11,159 nucleotides of DNA from Temnopleurus reevesii (lineage: Eukaryota; Echinodermata; Echinoidea; Temnopleuroida; Temnopleuridae): positions 33,717-44,875 of the forward strand of contig BQKZ01004201.1 in assembly GCA_036244855.1 (NCBI GenBank). Reading direction: 5' to 3'. Every line of letters begins with the position of its first letter. The first letter of the stretch is position 1. Below are positions 1-7,162 of the stretch, in pieces. Position numbers and translations under genes: made by a program. The notes under the pieces were generated by a model, which was given only the letters and a program-made list of their open reading frames with translations, was not told where the DNA came from and did not search any database.

Positions 1-195
1 TGACATCAGAGATTATGCTAATTAGCTATACGCATGCCAATTCAAGGATGCTCAGCAGAGGTGGAAATAATAAGTTTGAAAATTCATAACTTTTGAACGG
101 ATTATCCGATTTTGCTCAAATTTTCACAGTTTGTTCATCTGATTTTTCCTCATTTACTGACCGTGCATTATTGTCTGGGTGTAATTCCCCTTTAA
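1..195 (+). mobile_element. 3' end of a TTAA-type foldback transposon, cut by the window start
   Basis: It aligns over most of its length with 9228-9344: TGCCAATT.AAGGA, AGTTTGAAAATTCATAAC, CTTTTGAACGGATT, and the terminal GTCTGGGTG.A.TTCCCCT followed by TTAA at 192-195. The other end would lie left of the window. Confidence 0.75.
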
Positions 196-300
196 ATTTC
201 ACGCAGAAATGACCCTCTTGAATTCACAGTGTTATCAGGTTATTGGGCAGTGACGCCTGCAGTCTGATCCCATCCTGCTGCCAAGCTGAATTATTCCCGA

Positions 301-950
301 GTTAAACGCTCACCAACGGAGCGGCTCAACGACGCGACGGGAGAATTCTATGGGCGGCCAAAAGGGCCAAAATTCAAGAGAGAAAATTAAATAACAACGT
401 GAGAAATAAGAGTAGCCAAGGGAAGAATATCTATATAACGCAGAAATGTGAAAGAAGCGCAAAAGAAAACGTACTACAAAAATGAACCAAAAGTGTGGAA
501 ACAAAAACATAGATACATATCTAGCTGTGTGAAACGAAATTAAAACCAAGATGAATAATCTATATCTGCTGCAGAAATAAGAACAAACACCAAAAAAGAA
601 AAACAATGTCAGCAAATACAAATATATTGAAAACATAAATAAGTATTGAAATAATATAGAACGCAGAAATACAAGTTAAACCAGCGGAATTAAGAATTAC
701 GACAACAACAAAACATTAGAAGATGTAGGAAATTGAACAAACGACTGGATATAGGTTTATCACGAAAATAAATAACTCTACGAAAAATAGAAGTGAGCGA
801 AAAATAAAGAAGTGAGTTATATAAATATTTTTTCCCTTGGTTACTCTTATTTCTAACGTTGTTATTTAATTTTCTCTCTTTTGAATTTTGGCCCTTTTGG
901 CCTCCCATAGAATTCTCCCGTCGTTGAGCCGCTCCGTTGTTGAGCGTAAA
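301..950. mobile_element. Foldback (long inverted repeat) DNA element, about 650 bp
   Basis: The arm at 301-439 is the reverse complement of 816-950 with few differences: CGGAGCGGCTCAACGACG, GGGAGAATTCTATGGG and GGCCAAAAGGGCCAAAATTC are shared. The left arm carries five extra bases (gacgcgacggg against gacggg). The middle (440-815) is A-rich with no coding signal. No clear target duplication is seen, so the exact ends and superfamily are unknown. Short reading frames across the arms are an effect of the inverted repeat. Confidence 0.85.
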
Positions 951-1172
951 CGGCCTATTTTGAATTCGAAACGTGAACTATAAATCAATGGTTTGTTTAA
1001 TCAATGAATTTGTAAAATTAAAACTTTTGAACATCATATTTCGAACATAATAATACAGTAACAATCATGATATGTTGATGCGGTTTGATAAGAGGGTAGC
1101 ATCAATCTATTGATGTGACTGCCCCTTCAAATGCAACATAATTTTACCAAATTGTCTTTGTCTCCGTAACAG

Positions 1173-1320
1173 ATTTAATCAATAGGCGGAGACCTCGAGC
1201 GATCTGGCAATTCTCTGCAATGATCGAGTGTGCAACTGGCAGACCAGCTTGGCAATACAATAACTATGGCTGCTGGTGTGGATATGGAGGAGGAGGGACA
1301 CCAGTTGACGAAGTAGATGC
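1173..1320 (+). CDS. sPLA2 exon A: propeptide end, N-terminal helix and calcium loop
   Basis: The acceptor is taken at 1171-1172 (taacag) because a pyrimidine-rich run (ttgtctttgtctccg) precedes it; a second AG at 1184-1185 keeps the same frame but has no tract. The exon opens in phase 1 and ends in phase 2 (GAT GC|gtaagt). It codes for about 48 residues: a basic stretch ending RRRPR, which resembles the activation cleavage site of proenzymes (inference), then [11 protein letters not shown], typical of the interfacial N-terminal helix. The Ca2+ loop [13 protein letters not shown] and the lead-in VDEVD follow. Compared with pancreatic enzymes, two residues are missing between Cys11 and the loop. 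The last 62 bases are the part copied in the downstream array. Confidence 0.92.
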
Positions 1321-4300
1321 GTAAGTATTGTATCGACCCCTGCTCCCTCCCCAACTGCCCCTCCCAACCCCCTCCTAAACTCCTGCCCCCATCCAATGGT
1401 AGAAGGCACCCACTTGGGATCTCCTTGCAATAACTATGGCTGCTGGTGTGGATACGGAGGAGGAGGGATTCCACGTGACGAAGTAGATGCGTAAGTATTG
1501 AATCGACCCCCTACTCCCTCTCCAACTCCCCCTCCCCAATACCCATACCCATTTGGAATCTCCTTACAATAGATATGTCTTCTGGTATGTGTATGGAGGA
1601 GGAGGGATTCCACGTGATGAAGTAGATGCGTAAGTATTGAATCGAGTCCCGTATACTCCCTCTTCAACCCCCTTCCAATCTCCCTCCCCTCCCACTCCCT
1701 TTCCCTAAATTCCCGCTCCAATCCAATGGTAAAAGGCACCCATTTTGGATCTCCTTAAAATAACCATGGTTGCTTGTGTGGATATATAGGAGGAGGGACA
1801 ACCAGTTGATGAAGTAGATGCGTAATTATTGCATCGAATCCAAGACTGGCGTCTCCCCTTCCCTAACCCCCTCCCACCCCCCTTCCTAAACTCCCGCCCC
1901 CATTCAATGGTAAAATGCACCCATTTGGGATCTCCTTGCAATAACTATGGCTGCTGGTGTGGATATGAAGAAGGAGGGACATCGGTTGATGAAGTAGATG
2001 CGTAAGTATTGCATCGAACCATCCCCAACTGCCCATCCCAACCCCCTCAAGCCAAATGCAGGTAGAGACACATAGATACTAAAAATTAGATACACGGAGG
2101 GAATAAGGGACTTGTAACATAACAAAGATACGATAACTTGAAAATTATTCGTATCTTTATGGCACATGTTTTGCCATAGACATACGATTAACATTTATCG
2201 TAAATTTAATTGCATCTTATGTTACAGGCCAAAGGACTAACTAAAATCAATCAAAGGTGTTCAAATAGACTCGATTAGTATCTCCAACTCTCTTCCTCAT
2301 CCAATGGCAGAATCCACTCATTTGGGATCTATTTGCAATAAATGTTTTTGGTTTATATGGGCTTGGGTGATATAGAGAGTACGACACTGGATGACAATTA
2401 TGCATTTTGATTGCTGCCGGCATCTCTCCCTACTGCAATCGGCAACATTGACGAAATCTGTGATGCCATGCCAAACAACTCCTCATTCACTCTGTACACA
2501 AGATTTGAAATTTCCTTCCTTTTAAAGGAAAAATGAACAATATGTCGATGACCCGCTATAGTATTGCTTTTTTTTTTTATCAATTCTGCATGAATTTTGG
2601 GAAGAATCGTGTTAAAACCTTATTCTAAATTTTACATTTATCACTTTTTAAAAGTTCCATGTAAAATGAGAGGTTGCCTGACATGACAGACTTCACATAT
2701 TCTGTTCATGTTGCCAAAAGTAAGGGCACCTATCAGCGGTAGTGATCATCATATCTCCTTGAATTTGAAAATTCTTAACTTTTGAACCGATTGTCAGATT
2801 TTTATCACATTTTCACAGTTTGCTCATCTGATTTGTCTTCATTATTATTCATGTTTATTATTTTATTTATTAATTCAATAGGGTAGCCCATTCAACAAAG
2901 GTTGATCTTCCATGGGGCCCTGCAAGCATAAAATACAACTGAAACAAATTAAAACAATAAATATAATAGAAATGTAACATTGACAAAACAAAGTATCATG
3001 ATAAAAACGAACAGGTCAAAATGAAAAATATGTACTCGAAATAGCGAAATACGGCAGTAAATATAAAAATAAAAGAAAACGGAATTAGATACCATGCAAG
3101 CACTGGAATGAGATCAATTGGAAAGAAATAACAAGCGATTATGTATAAACAAAATAATTTCTGATTGACAGGCAGATTGTTTCAGAGTCATATACAATCG
3201 TAACATAATGCGTTCTTAATATATTCTGTGGGATTTGCACTTTCCCGAGTACTGATGTTGAGCATGGGATAGAAACTTCTTTAAACATGCTTTTATAATA
3301 ATCGGCTGACATATTGTTCAAATACTTATAATTATACAAAAATACATCTAAAATAATTGAGTACCGATGTTGCGCATGGTAGAAACTTCTTTAAACATAT
3401 TTTTTTTAATAATAATCGGCTGACATATTGTTCAAACACGTATATACAAAAATGCATCTAAAATAGTTGAGTACTGATGTTGCGCATGGTAGAAACGTCT
3501 TTAAACATAATTTTTATAATAATTGGTTCAAACACTTATATACAAAAGTGCATCTGAAATAATCGAGTACTGATGTTGCGCATGGTAGAAGCTTCTTTTA
3601 ACATGTTTTTGTTTATAATAATCGGTTGACATATTGTTCAAACACTTATATACAAAATGCATCTGAAATAATCGAGTACTGATGTTGTGTATGGTAGAAA
3701 CTTCTTTAATCATATTTTTTTATAATAATCGGTTGACATATTGTTCAAACACTTATATACAAAAATGCATCTAAAATAAATTACCCGATCTTTTCAATTT
3801 CATCTATTTCAGACGGGTGAATAATTCATTAGATGAAGTATACATATTGCAATTCATGATCATTCTAACCTGCTAACAGCTCTCCTTTGTAATTTCATTA
3901 TCTTGTCAACGTGACATAACAATCTATTTCGCCAAATCTCACAACAATGATAATTTTTTAGTGTATACTGTAAGACGCGTATAAAGGAGTTTTAAAGAAG
4001 TTTCATCAACGTTTAGTTTTACTTTTGTAAGCATGGCAAGACTGGCAAACATTCTTTTAACCTAAACATGCAACATCAGACCATAATGATTTGTTGTCTA
4101 TGAGGACACCAAGACATTTAAAATTGTTACATTCTTCAATACAAACGTCATCAAACATTATCAAAATTAATTCATTTTACATAGATATTCATGAATTTTG
4201 TTTTATCAACATTTAAATGCAACCAGTTATATTTGATCCATTTACAAATATCATCAAAATCACATTGCAGTACAAAGAGACATATTAACGAGCAATAGAA

Positions 4301-7162
4301 GGTATTTATTTATTTAACACGATATAAACTATTTTCGACAAGTTAACTCAAACGCAATTTCAATGGTTCTTTGTAATGCTATTGAAATCGGAACCGGCTT
4401 GTCATTGTTGTGTCCGTACAGTTGAATACACCGTTTACGGATCTATTGCCTGCGTTCGATTTAACTTTTCGAAAATAGTTTATATCGTGTTATTTATTGA
4501 TCAATATTTTAGCAGGATGCCCTCACAACAAGATGTTGGTATCAGGAGCAATCCTGCATAATAAAAAGTAAATGGACATATAATACAACAACATTACTTG
4601 GCAATAAAAATAATGCATCAGTAACAAATTTATACATGAATATTTACACTAATTACAGAAAAGAATAACAAAACTTCGCAAGTTAAAAGTACATCAGTCA
4701 AAAGCATAAACACTATATTCCAGTCAGAAATCTCCGTTCTTCCAATAAAAATCTACTTAATGTTACACCTACAACAACACAAGCATATGGACATCGTGCC
4801 TTTGCATCGGCAGGGCCGTCGTTATGGAACCAGCTACGTGACCAGCTTCGCAACATTGAAAGCTCAGAAAGCTTTTACTGAGCACTTAAGACCTATTTGT
4901 TCTGTAAATAGCTTTCTTTTCTGTACACTGGTCAGGAGCATGGTTTGGTAATGTCTCCCCTGTCCATGCAAGGGCATGGCCAAATTATTATATGTATAAA
5001 TGTATATTGTGTATGTTATAATATTTGTTTGTTTGTAAAGCGCATAGAGAATTTCCCTAATTATTATGCGATATATAAATTTATATTATTATTATTATTA
5101 TAACATGAAAATCTACTTAAAAAACACATAAAATCAGAAAGGAATTACGATTGTTTAATTTGAACATATCTATATCTTTATTAACAAGTAGTCGATAAAT
5201 GTGTGTGTAAGAAATTACAAGAACAAAGAATGACTAAGATTTCGCAAAAAAAATCAGAACTAATATTTTAGGTACAACTGCTTTTGTTAAATCTAAATGA
5301 TAAATTAATTTCTCAACAAAAATTTCTTGAACGGAAAGAAAGTAAGAAACAGCATCAGAAACACTTGTGAACATCAATAAAATAATGCATTTGCTATATC
5401 ATTGTCATCAGAGAAAACATTATCATTATCATAAAGTACGGACGGTAGTGAGGAATTGATTTGGGGTAACAAATATTTCATAGATTTCCACAATTTTTTT
5501 CGTACACTATTAGCAGTAACGTTTCCAACATTCATCATACAATAAATTCAAAGAAGTATCTTTCGTGCTAGATATTTTTTATACTAAAAAATCGTTTATG
5601 ACAGTTGGCACATTCACTCATTCAGTGAGGACACGTTCACTTATCTAGTGAGAACGTAATAATTCTTGGGGCTGTCTCCCCTTTAAGCCTCATGTGCCTC
5701 ATCATGGGACGACGCGTCGTAACGTAACGTTTGCAAAATTAGTGAAAGTTGGTACGTTGACGACACACGTACAATCAATTGTAATCAATTGATCATATCA
5801 CAAACATGGATGATTGAATATCTATCTCATACATTTTTACATCTATAGAGAATTTCCCAAATTATCATGCTCTTTATAAATTTATATTATTATTATTATT
5901 ATTATTATTATTATGTAGGTGTTGCCGACTCCATGATGAATGCTACGATGCTCTGGTCAGTGATGGTACTTGCTTTAGCTATGCTCTCTACCTCTCCTCC
6001 TACCTCTATCATAGACGACACTGCAAGGAGGCTGGCGATCCTGGTATTACGTGTGGTAAGCAACGAAGGCCCTCGTCAAATAGAAACCCGGAAGCAACAC
6101 GATTCAACACGACTCTGTGTTAGTTCCAGTTAGCTGCCTGTGCATAAAGAGTCGTGTTGAATCGTGTTGCTTCCGGGGCCTATCAATTCAATTGAATTTA
6201 TTTTCAATTCAATCATTCATTGTCCGAATTATGGAAATTCTTTTTGCCCACAAAAGACACAAAAATGCGATGCAATATAAAATAACACGATATAAAGTAT
6301 TTTTGGAAATAGTTTATATCGTGTTAGATGCATACTGTATACCGTATAAAACATGTAAAATATTGGCGTATCCAGCTTACGTTCGATGTGGTGTATCACC
6401 ATATCGTTCTTGAAGTTACACACAACTATACAAGCTGAAGCACATTATCAGTGTAACCAGGTAACACGAGTAAAAAATCTCAATCATTCAGCGCAACTTG
6501 TTGAAACACCGCCCTTCATGGTAAGGGTTGGAACACCTCAATTTTGCGTCTTCCGCCCCTTTATTCTTGCACTAATATAGAGATTCATTCCTTGACGTTA
6601 GGACAGATCTTTCATCCCTCACCCGCCCCCGTATTGGCAAATCCGAGTTCCGCTCTTGGGCAAATTTTGTATAGTCAAAAGTGCAAGGAGTAATTCAAGA
6701 AAGAGTCTGCTAATCTTTGTCAAAAAATTTTGACCGTATCATTTCGTGGATGGTGCAGTGGTTCTGACTCTCGACTTTCACCCCGAGGGTCGAAGGTTCG
6801 AATCCAATCCATGACGTCAATTTCCTTCAGCAAGAAATTTATCCACATTTTGCTGCACCCAACCCAGATAAGGTAAATGGGTATACCGACATGGATTTAT
6901 AAAATGGCAGCTGTGCTATGACCGGATAATAATTTGTCTCGTGCCTCAGAACAGGTGCAAAAGAGAGATGGTTTGCTTAAATGCTATGTTATTATTGGAT
7001 TACTATTATTATTTACATAACATTTTTTCACTATTTCCAGATGATGGGACACCATGCAGAGCTGGAGTGTGTGACTGTGATCGAGAGGCGGCGCTCTGCT
7101 TTGCAAACGCAAAATACAACGAACAGAACAGACGCCTAAATGGAAGCACGTGTCTGCCTTGA
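1173..7162 (+). CDS. Secreted phospholipase A2, group I (IB-like), three exons, 5' end missing
   Basis: Coding parts are 1173-1320, 5919-6055 and 7041-7162. By family, the enzyme hydrolyses the sn-2 ester of phospholipids outside the cell, using Ca2+ and a His-Asp pair. Seen here: a basic propeptide end (NRRRPR) before a mature start AIWQF; calcium loop [13 protein letters not shown]; catalytic helix CCRLHDECY (His46-Asp47 in mature numbering, matching His48-Asp49 of pancreatic enzyme); second catalytic Asp in [11 protein letters not shown]; stop TGA at 7160. The mature region is about 126 residues, close to the usual 118-130, with 14 cysteines at the group I spacing, including the early Cys11. 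Introns are phase 1 (before the first visible exon), phase 2 and phase 1, with lengths of 4598 and 985 bp for the two inside the window. The signal-peptide exon is not seen. The frame has no stop, so the gene looks functional. Digestive, immune or venom roles are all known in the family; the sequence does not choose between them. Confidence 0.93.
1403..1490 (+). pseudogene. Exon A copy 2 (near-intact partial exon)
   Basis: From 1429 it encodes [20 protein letters not shown] with the same phase 2 donor (gtaagtattg). It sits behind a C-rich tract and a CTAAAC sequence that could act as a branch point. AGs at 1401-1402 and 1404-1405 would both open the exon in phase 1, the phase of exon A, and the frame from there is open. 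It could therefore replace exon A without a frameshift, but could not be added after it, since exon A ends in phase 2. It lacks the N-terminal helix and Cys11; a different cysteine lies in GSPCNN. Called a pseudo-exon by default. Confidence 0.6.
1568..1629 (+). pseudogene. Exon A copy 3 (loop cysteines lost)
   Basis: The frame is open over 62 bases and ends in a good donor (gtaagtattg at 1630), but the loop reads [11 protein letters not shown], so both cysteines of GCWCG are gone. No AG in a suitable phase lies upstream. The unit is the shortest of the array, at 139 bp. It retains the end [12 protein letters not shown] shared with copy 2, so copies 2 and 3 are probably sisters. Confidence 0.75.
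1759..1821 (+). pseudogene. Exon A copy 4 (stop, frameshift, broken donor)
   Basis: The loop HGCLCGY is recognisable, but an in-frame TAA sits just before it (CCT TAA AAT). One added A near 1802 shifts the frame, making the segment 63 bases instead of 62, and the donor is gtaatt rather than gtaagt. It cannot be used as an exon. Confidence 0.8.
1940..2001 (+). pseudogene. Exon A copy 5 (open frame, no acceptor)
   Basis: It encodes [20 protein letters not shown] with a normal donor (gtaagtattg at 2002). Two of the loop glycines are glutamates, which should hurt Ca2+ binding. The lead-in reads GGTAAAATGCACCC, so the AG present in copy 2 is missing and no acceptor is seen nearby. Confidence 0.75.
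2034..2079 (+). repeat. Dispersed repeat, also at 10194-10240
   Basis: CATCCCAACCCC, CCAAATGCAGGTA and ACACA.A.ATAC occur in the same order at both places. The left part overlaps the C-rich intron unit of the exon array, so part of the match may be composition; the CCAAATGCAGGTA core is not. Confidence 0.55.
2113..2226. mobile_element. Hairpin element (near-complete palindrome, 114 bp)
   Basis: Outer arms TGTAACATAA / TTATGTTACA and inner arms CGTATCTTTATGGCA / TGCCATAGACATACG fold on a short loop (catgtt) with some mismatches between them. It lies in the insertion between exon copies 5 and 6. It is probably a very short MITE. Confidence 0.7.
2296..2400 (+). pseudogene. Exon A copy 6 (highly degraded)
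   Basis: The lead-in CATCCAATGGCAGAA and TTTGGGATCT, TTGCAATAA match the other units. The loop region has drifted (TGTTTTTGG), with an in-frame TAG and no donor. It is split from copy 5 by about 250 bp that includes a 114-bp palindrome, so the array was longer before that insertion. Confidence 0.7.
2690..2845 (+). mobile_element. TTAA foldback family fragment, 3' end lost
   Basis: Resembles 1-195 and 9228-9344: ATGTTGCCAAAAGTAAGGGC, TTGAAAATTCTTAACTTTTG and TTTTCACAGTTTGCTCATCTG. The match stops near 2845 where the tail of the minus-strand LINE begins, so the LINE probably inserted into this element. The missing terminus was not found beyond the LINE. Confidence 0.65.
2846..4300 (-). mobile_element. 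5'-truncated, decayed LINE (non-LTR retrotransposon)
   Basis: On the minus strand, fragments of a reverse transcriptase appear in the right order. [19 protein letters not shown] (from about 4250) is the 'LN..KTK.M' motif. [17 protein letters not shown] (about 4120-4070) is the 'YLGV.ID..L.W' motif. [14 protein letters not shown] follows, then [13 protein letters not shown] near the C-terminus. The 3' end has a GGGCTACCCTATTGAATTAA-type tail with AATA repeats at 2846-2890. Many stops and frameshifts show it is dead. The clade looks CR1/L2/jockey-like but this is uncertain. Confidence 0.8.
3247..3780 (-). repeat. Fivefold tandem repeat inside the LINE
   Basis: Units start (as GAGTAC.GATGTTG) at 3247, 3359, 3469, 3565 and 3674, with lengths of 112, 110, 96, 109 and about 107 bp. 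The third lacks the CGGTTGACATATTG portion. Each encodes, on the minus strand, the same C-terminal LINE segment around [14 protein letters not shown] and FKEVS. The repeat therefore arose by duplication of about 36 codons of the retrotransposon. Confidence 0.9.
4314..4495. mobile_element. MITE with 40-bp terminal inverted repeats, TA-flanked
   Basis: Left end ACACGATATAAACTATTTTC (4317 on) and right end GAAAATAGTTTATATCGTGT (to 4492) are exact inverses, and the match continues inwards (CGA.AAGTTAA, AACGCA). TA borders both ends, and ATTTATT lies on both sides. The inner 90 bp is unique, apart from small hairpins. A second, tiny copy lies at 6285-6327. Confidence 0.8.
4748..5120 (+). mobile_element. 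5'-truncated LINE with perfect target duplication
   Basis: The direct repeat AAAATCTACTTAA at 4748-4760 and 5108-5120 (13 of 13) brackets the insert 4761-5107. The insert encodes the C-terminus of a LINE polymerase: [20 protein letters not shown], then SSESF, a TGA stop and ALKTYLF. This matches the common 'YG.RAF...GP.LWN.LP' end of CR1/L2-like elements. The untranslated end has AGCGCATAGAGAATTTCCC and an (ATT)n tail. The intact target duplication suggests a fairly young insertion. Confidence 0.9.
5121..5846. other. Intron A-B stretch without gene or clear element
   Basis: AT-rich intron sequence. Apart from the double dyad at 5613-5657 and a 12-base palindrome ACGACGCGTCGT near 5710, I see nothing that codes or repeats. 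Confidence 0.6.
5613..5657. repeat. Two direct repeats, each a TCACT-N5-AGTGA dyad
   Basis: TTCACTCATTCAGTGAGGAC and TTCACTTATCTAGTGAGAAC follow each other at a spacing of 23 bases, each nearly self-complementary. They lie about 260 bp before exon B. They could be a binding site pair or a relic of a mobile element; the sequence alone does not decide. Confidence 0.5.
5847..5916 (+). mobile_element. LINE 3' tail fragment with (ATT)n, abutting exon B
   Basis: ATAGAGAATTTCCC.AATTAT.ATGC and TATAAATTTATATTATT match 5044-5100 of the complete insertion, in the same orientation. Only about 70 bp is present, ending in an ATT run that reaches to five bases before the exon B acceptor. Confidence 0.75.
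5919..6055 (+). CDS. sPLA2 exon B: catalytic helix
   Basis: It reads in frame from the split codon GC|G, giving Ala and then [12 protein letters not shown]. This is the PLA2 histidine active-site signature (CCxxHDxCY) with the catalytic His and the Ca2+-binding Asp. It continues through the tyrosine-rich stretch [12 protein letters not shown] and two further cysteines to ITC, ending phase 1 at TGT G|gtaagc. The exon holds 45 whole codons and six cysteines. The acceptor is TATGTAG, immediately preceded by a pure ATT run of about 30 bases instead of a normal pyrimidine tract. A perfect 30-bp hairpin begins 32 bases past the donor. Confidence 0.93.
6087..6177. mobile_element. Perfect 30-bp inverted repeat hairpin next to exon B donor
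   Basis: The arm 6087-6116 (CCCGGAAGCAACACGATTCA, then ACACGACTCT) is the exact reverse complement of 6148-6177, with a 31-base loop. It starts 32 bases after the exon B donor. Within the arm, AACACGA is itself repeated. It is most likely a tiny transposon, and its length and shape also resemble a small-RNA precursor. Confidence 0.75.
6285..6327. mobile_element. Minimal copy of the ACACGATATAAA MITE (43 bp)
   Basis: TAACACGATATAAAG, ten spacer bases, then ATAGTTTATATCGTGTTA. These are the ends of the 4314-4495 element with almost the whole inside deleted, still bordered by TA. Confidence 0.7.
6328..6741. other. Intron B-C stretch without gene
   Basis: I see no coding signal, repeat or hairpin of note between the minimal MITE and the SINE. 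Confidence 0.6.
6742..7015 (+). mobile_element. tRNA-derived SINE with ATT-type tail
   Basis: The head holds an RNA polymerase III A box TGGTGCAGTGG (6751-6761) and B box GGTTCGAATCC (6795-6805). The body (TCAATTTCC.TCAGCA, TTATCCAC, CAACCCAG, AATGGGTAT, ATAATAAT) is shared with the minus-strand copy at 10579-10925. The tail is ATTATTGGATTACTATTATT. It ends about 25 bases before exon C. Confidence 0.85.
6751..6805 (+). promoter_or_regulatory. Internal Pol III promoter (A and B boxes) of the SINE
   Basis: Both boxes fit the tRNA consensus (TRGYNNANNGG and GGTTCRANTCC), with 33 bases between them. They are derived from a tRNA gene; the region does not fold as a complete tRNA with an acceptor stem that I can see. 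Confidence 0.7.
7041..7162 (+). CDS. sPLA2 exon C: C-terminal helix and stop
   Basis: The acceptor is a good one (cactatttccag). The split codon G|AT gives Asp, then [20 protein letters not shown], matching the family's CxxxxCxCDRxAAxCF helix; the Asp of CDCDR corresponds to the Asp that supports the catalytic His. YNEQN, a final cysteine three residues from the end (TCLP) and TGA close the protein. Thirty-nine whole codons follow the split one. A SINE ends about 25 bases before this exon, so its branch point must lie within or beside the SINE tail. Confidence 0.93.

Larger units (their letters stand above)
1259..2400 (+). repeat. Tandem array of partial sPLA2 exon A plus intron start (six copies)
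   Basis: The donors of the first five copies lie at 1321, 1491, 1630, 1822 and 2002, giving units of 170, 139, 192 and 180 bp. A sixth, very worn copy at 2296-2400 is separated by an insertion. Each unit holds a lead-in (CCAATGGTAGAAGGCACCCA-like), GGGATCTCCTTGCAATAAC, 62 bases of calcium-loop coding sequence, the donor, and a C-rich intron start with many CCC runs. Only the first copy has the 5' half of the exon (N-terminal helix). The array is best explained as repeated unequal duplication of one exon-intron junction. Confidence 0.9.

Noticed and set aside
310..908. Two minus-strand frames of 108 and 72 codons
   Set aside because: They lie in the arms and A-rich middle of the foldback element, have low-complexity composition and match no family I know.
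1175..2194. Minus-strand reading frames across the exon array (overlapping, repeated)
   Set aside because: They are the antisense of the C-rich intron and loop-exon units; the + strand carries the recognisable PLA2 sequence and splice sites.
2398..2583. Minus-strand frame of 61 codons with balanced composition
   Set aside because: It looks more protein-like than its neighbours, and the + strand over the same bases is also open. I recognise no family, splice context or motif. A translated search against animal proteins and transposons would decide.
3247..3780. CRISPR-like regular repeats
   Set aside because: Units are 96-112 bp head to tail without unique spacers and encode LINE protein on the minus strand.
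5676..5687. CTCCCCTTTAAG as another TTAA transposon end
   Set aside because: Only the last few bases agree; the neighbouring GTCTGGGTGAAG sequence of the family is absent.
6745..6815. A genuine tRNA gene
   Set aside because: A and B boxes fit, but no acceptor stem closes and the sequence runs on into a body and ATT tail shared with another copy, so it is a SINE head.
1173..7162. Calling the phospholipase a venom toxin
   Set aside because: Some group I PLA2s are venom components, but nothing here separates that from digestive or immune roles.
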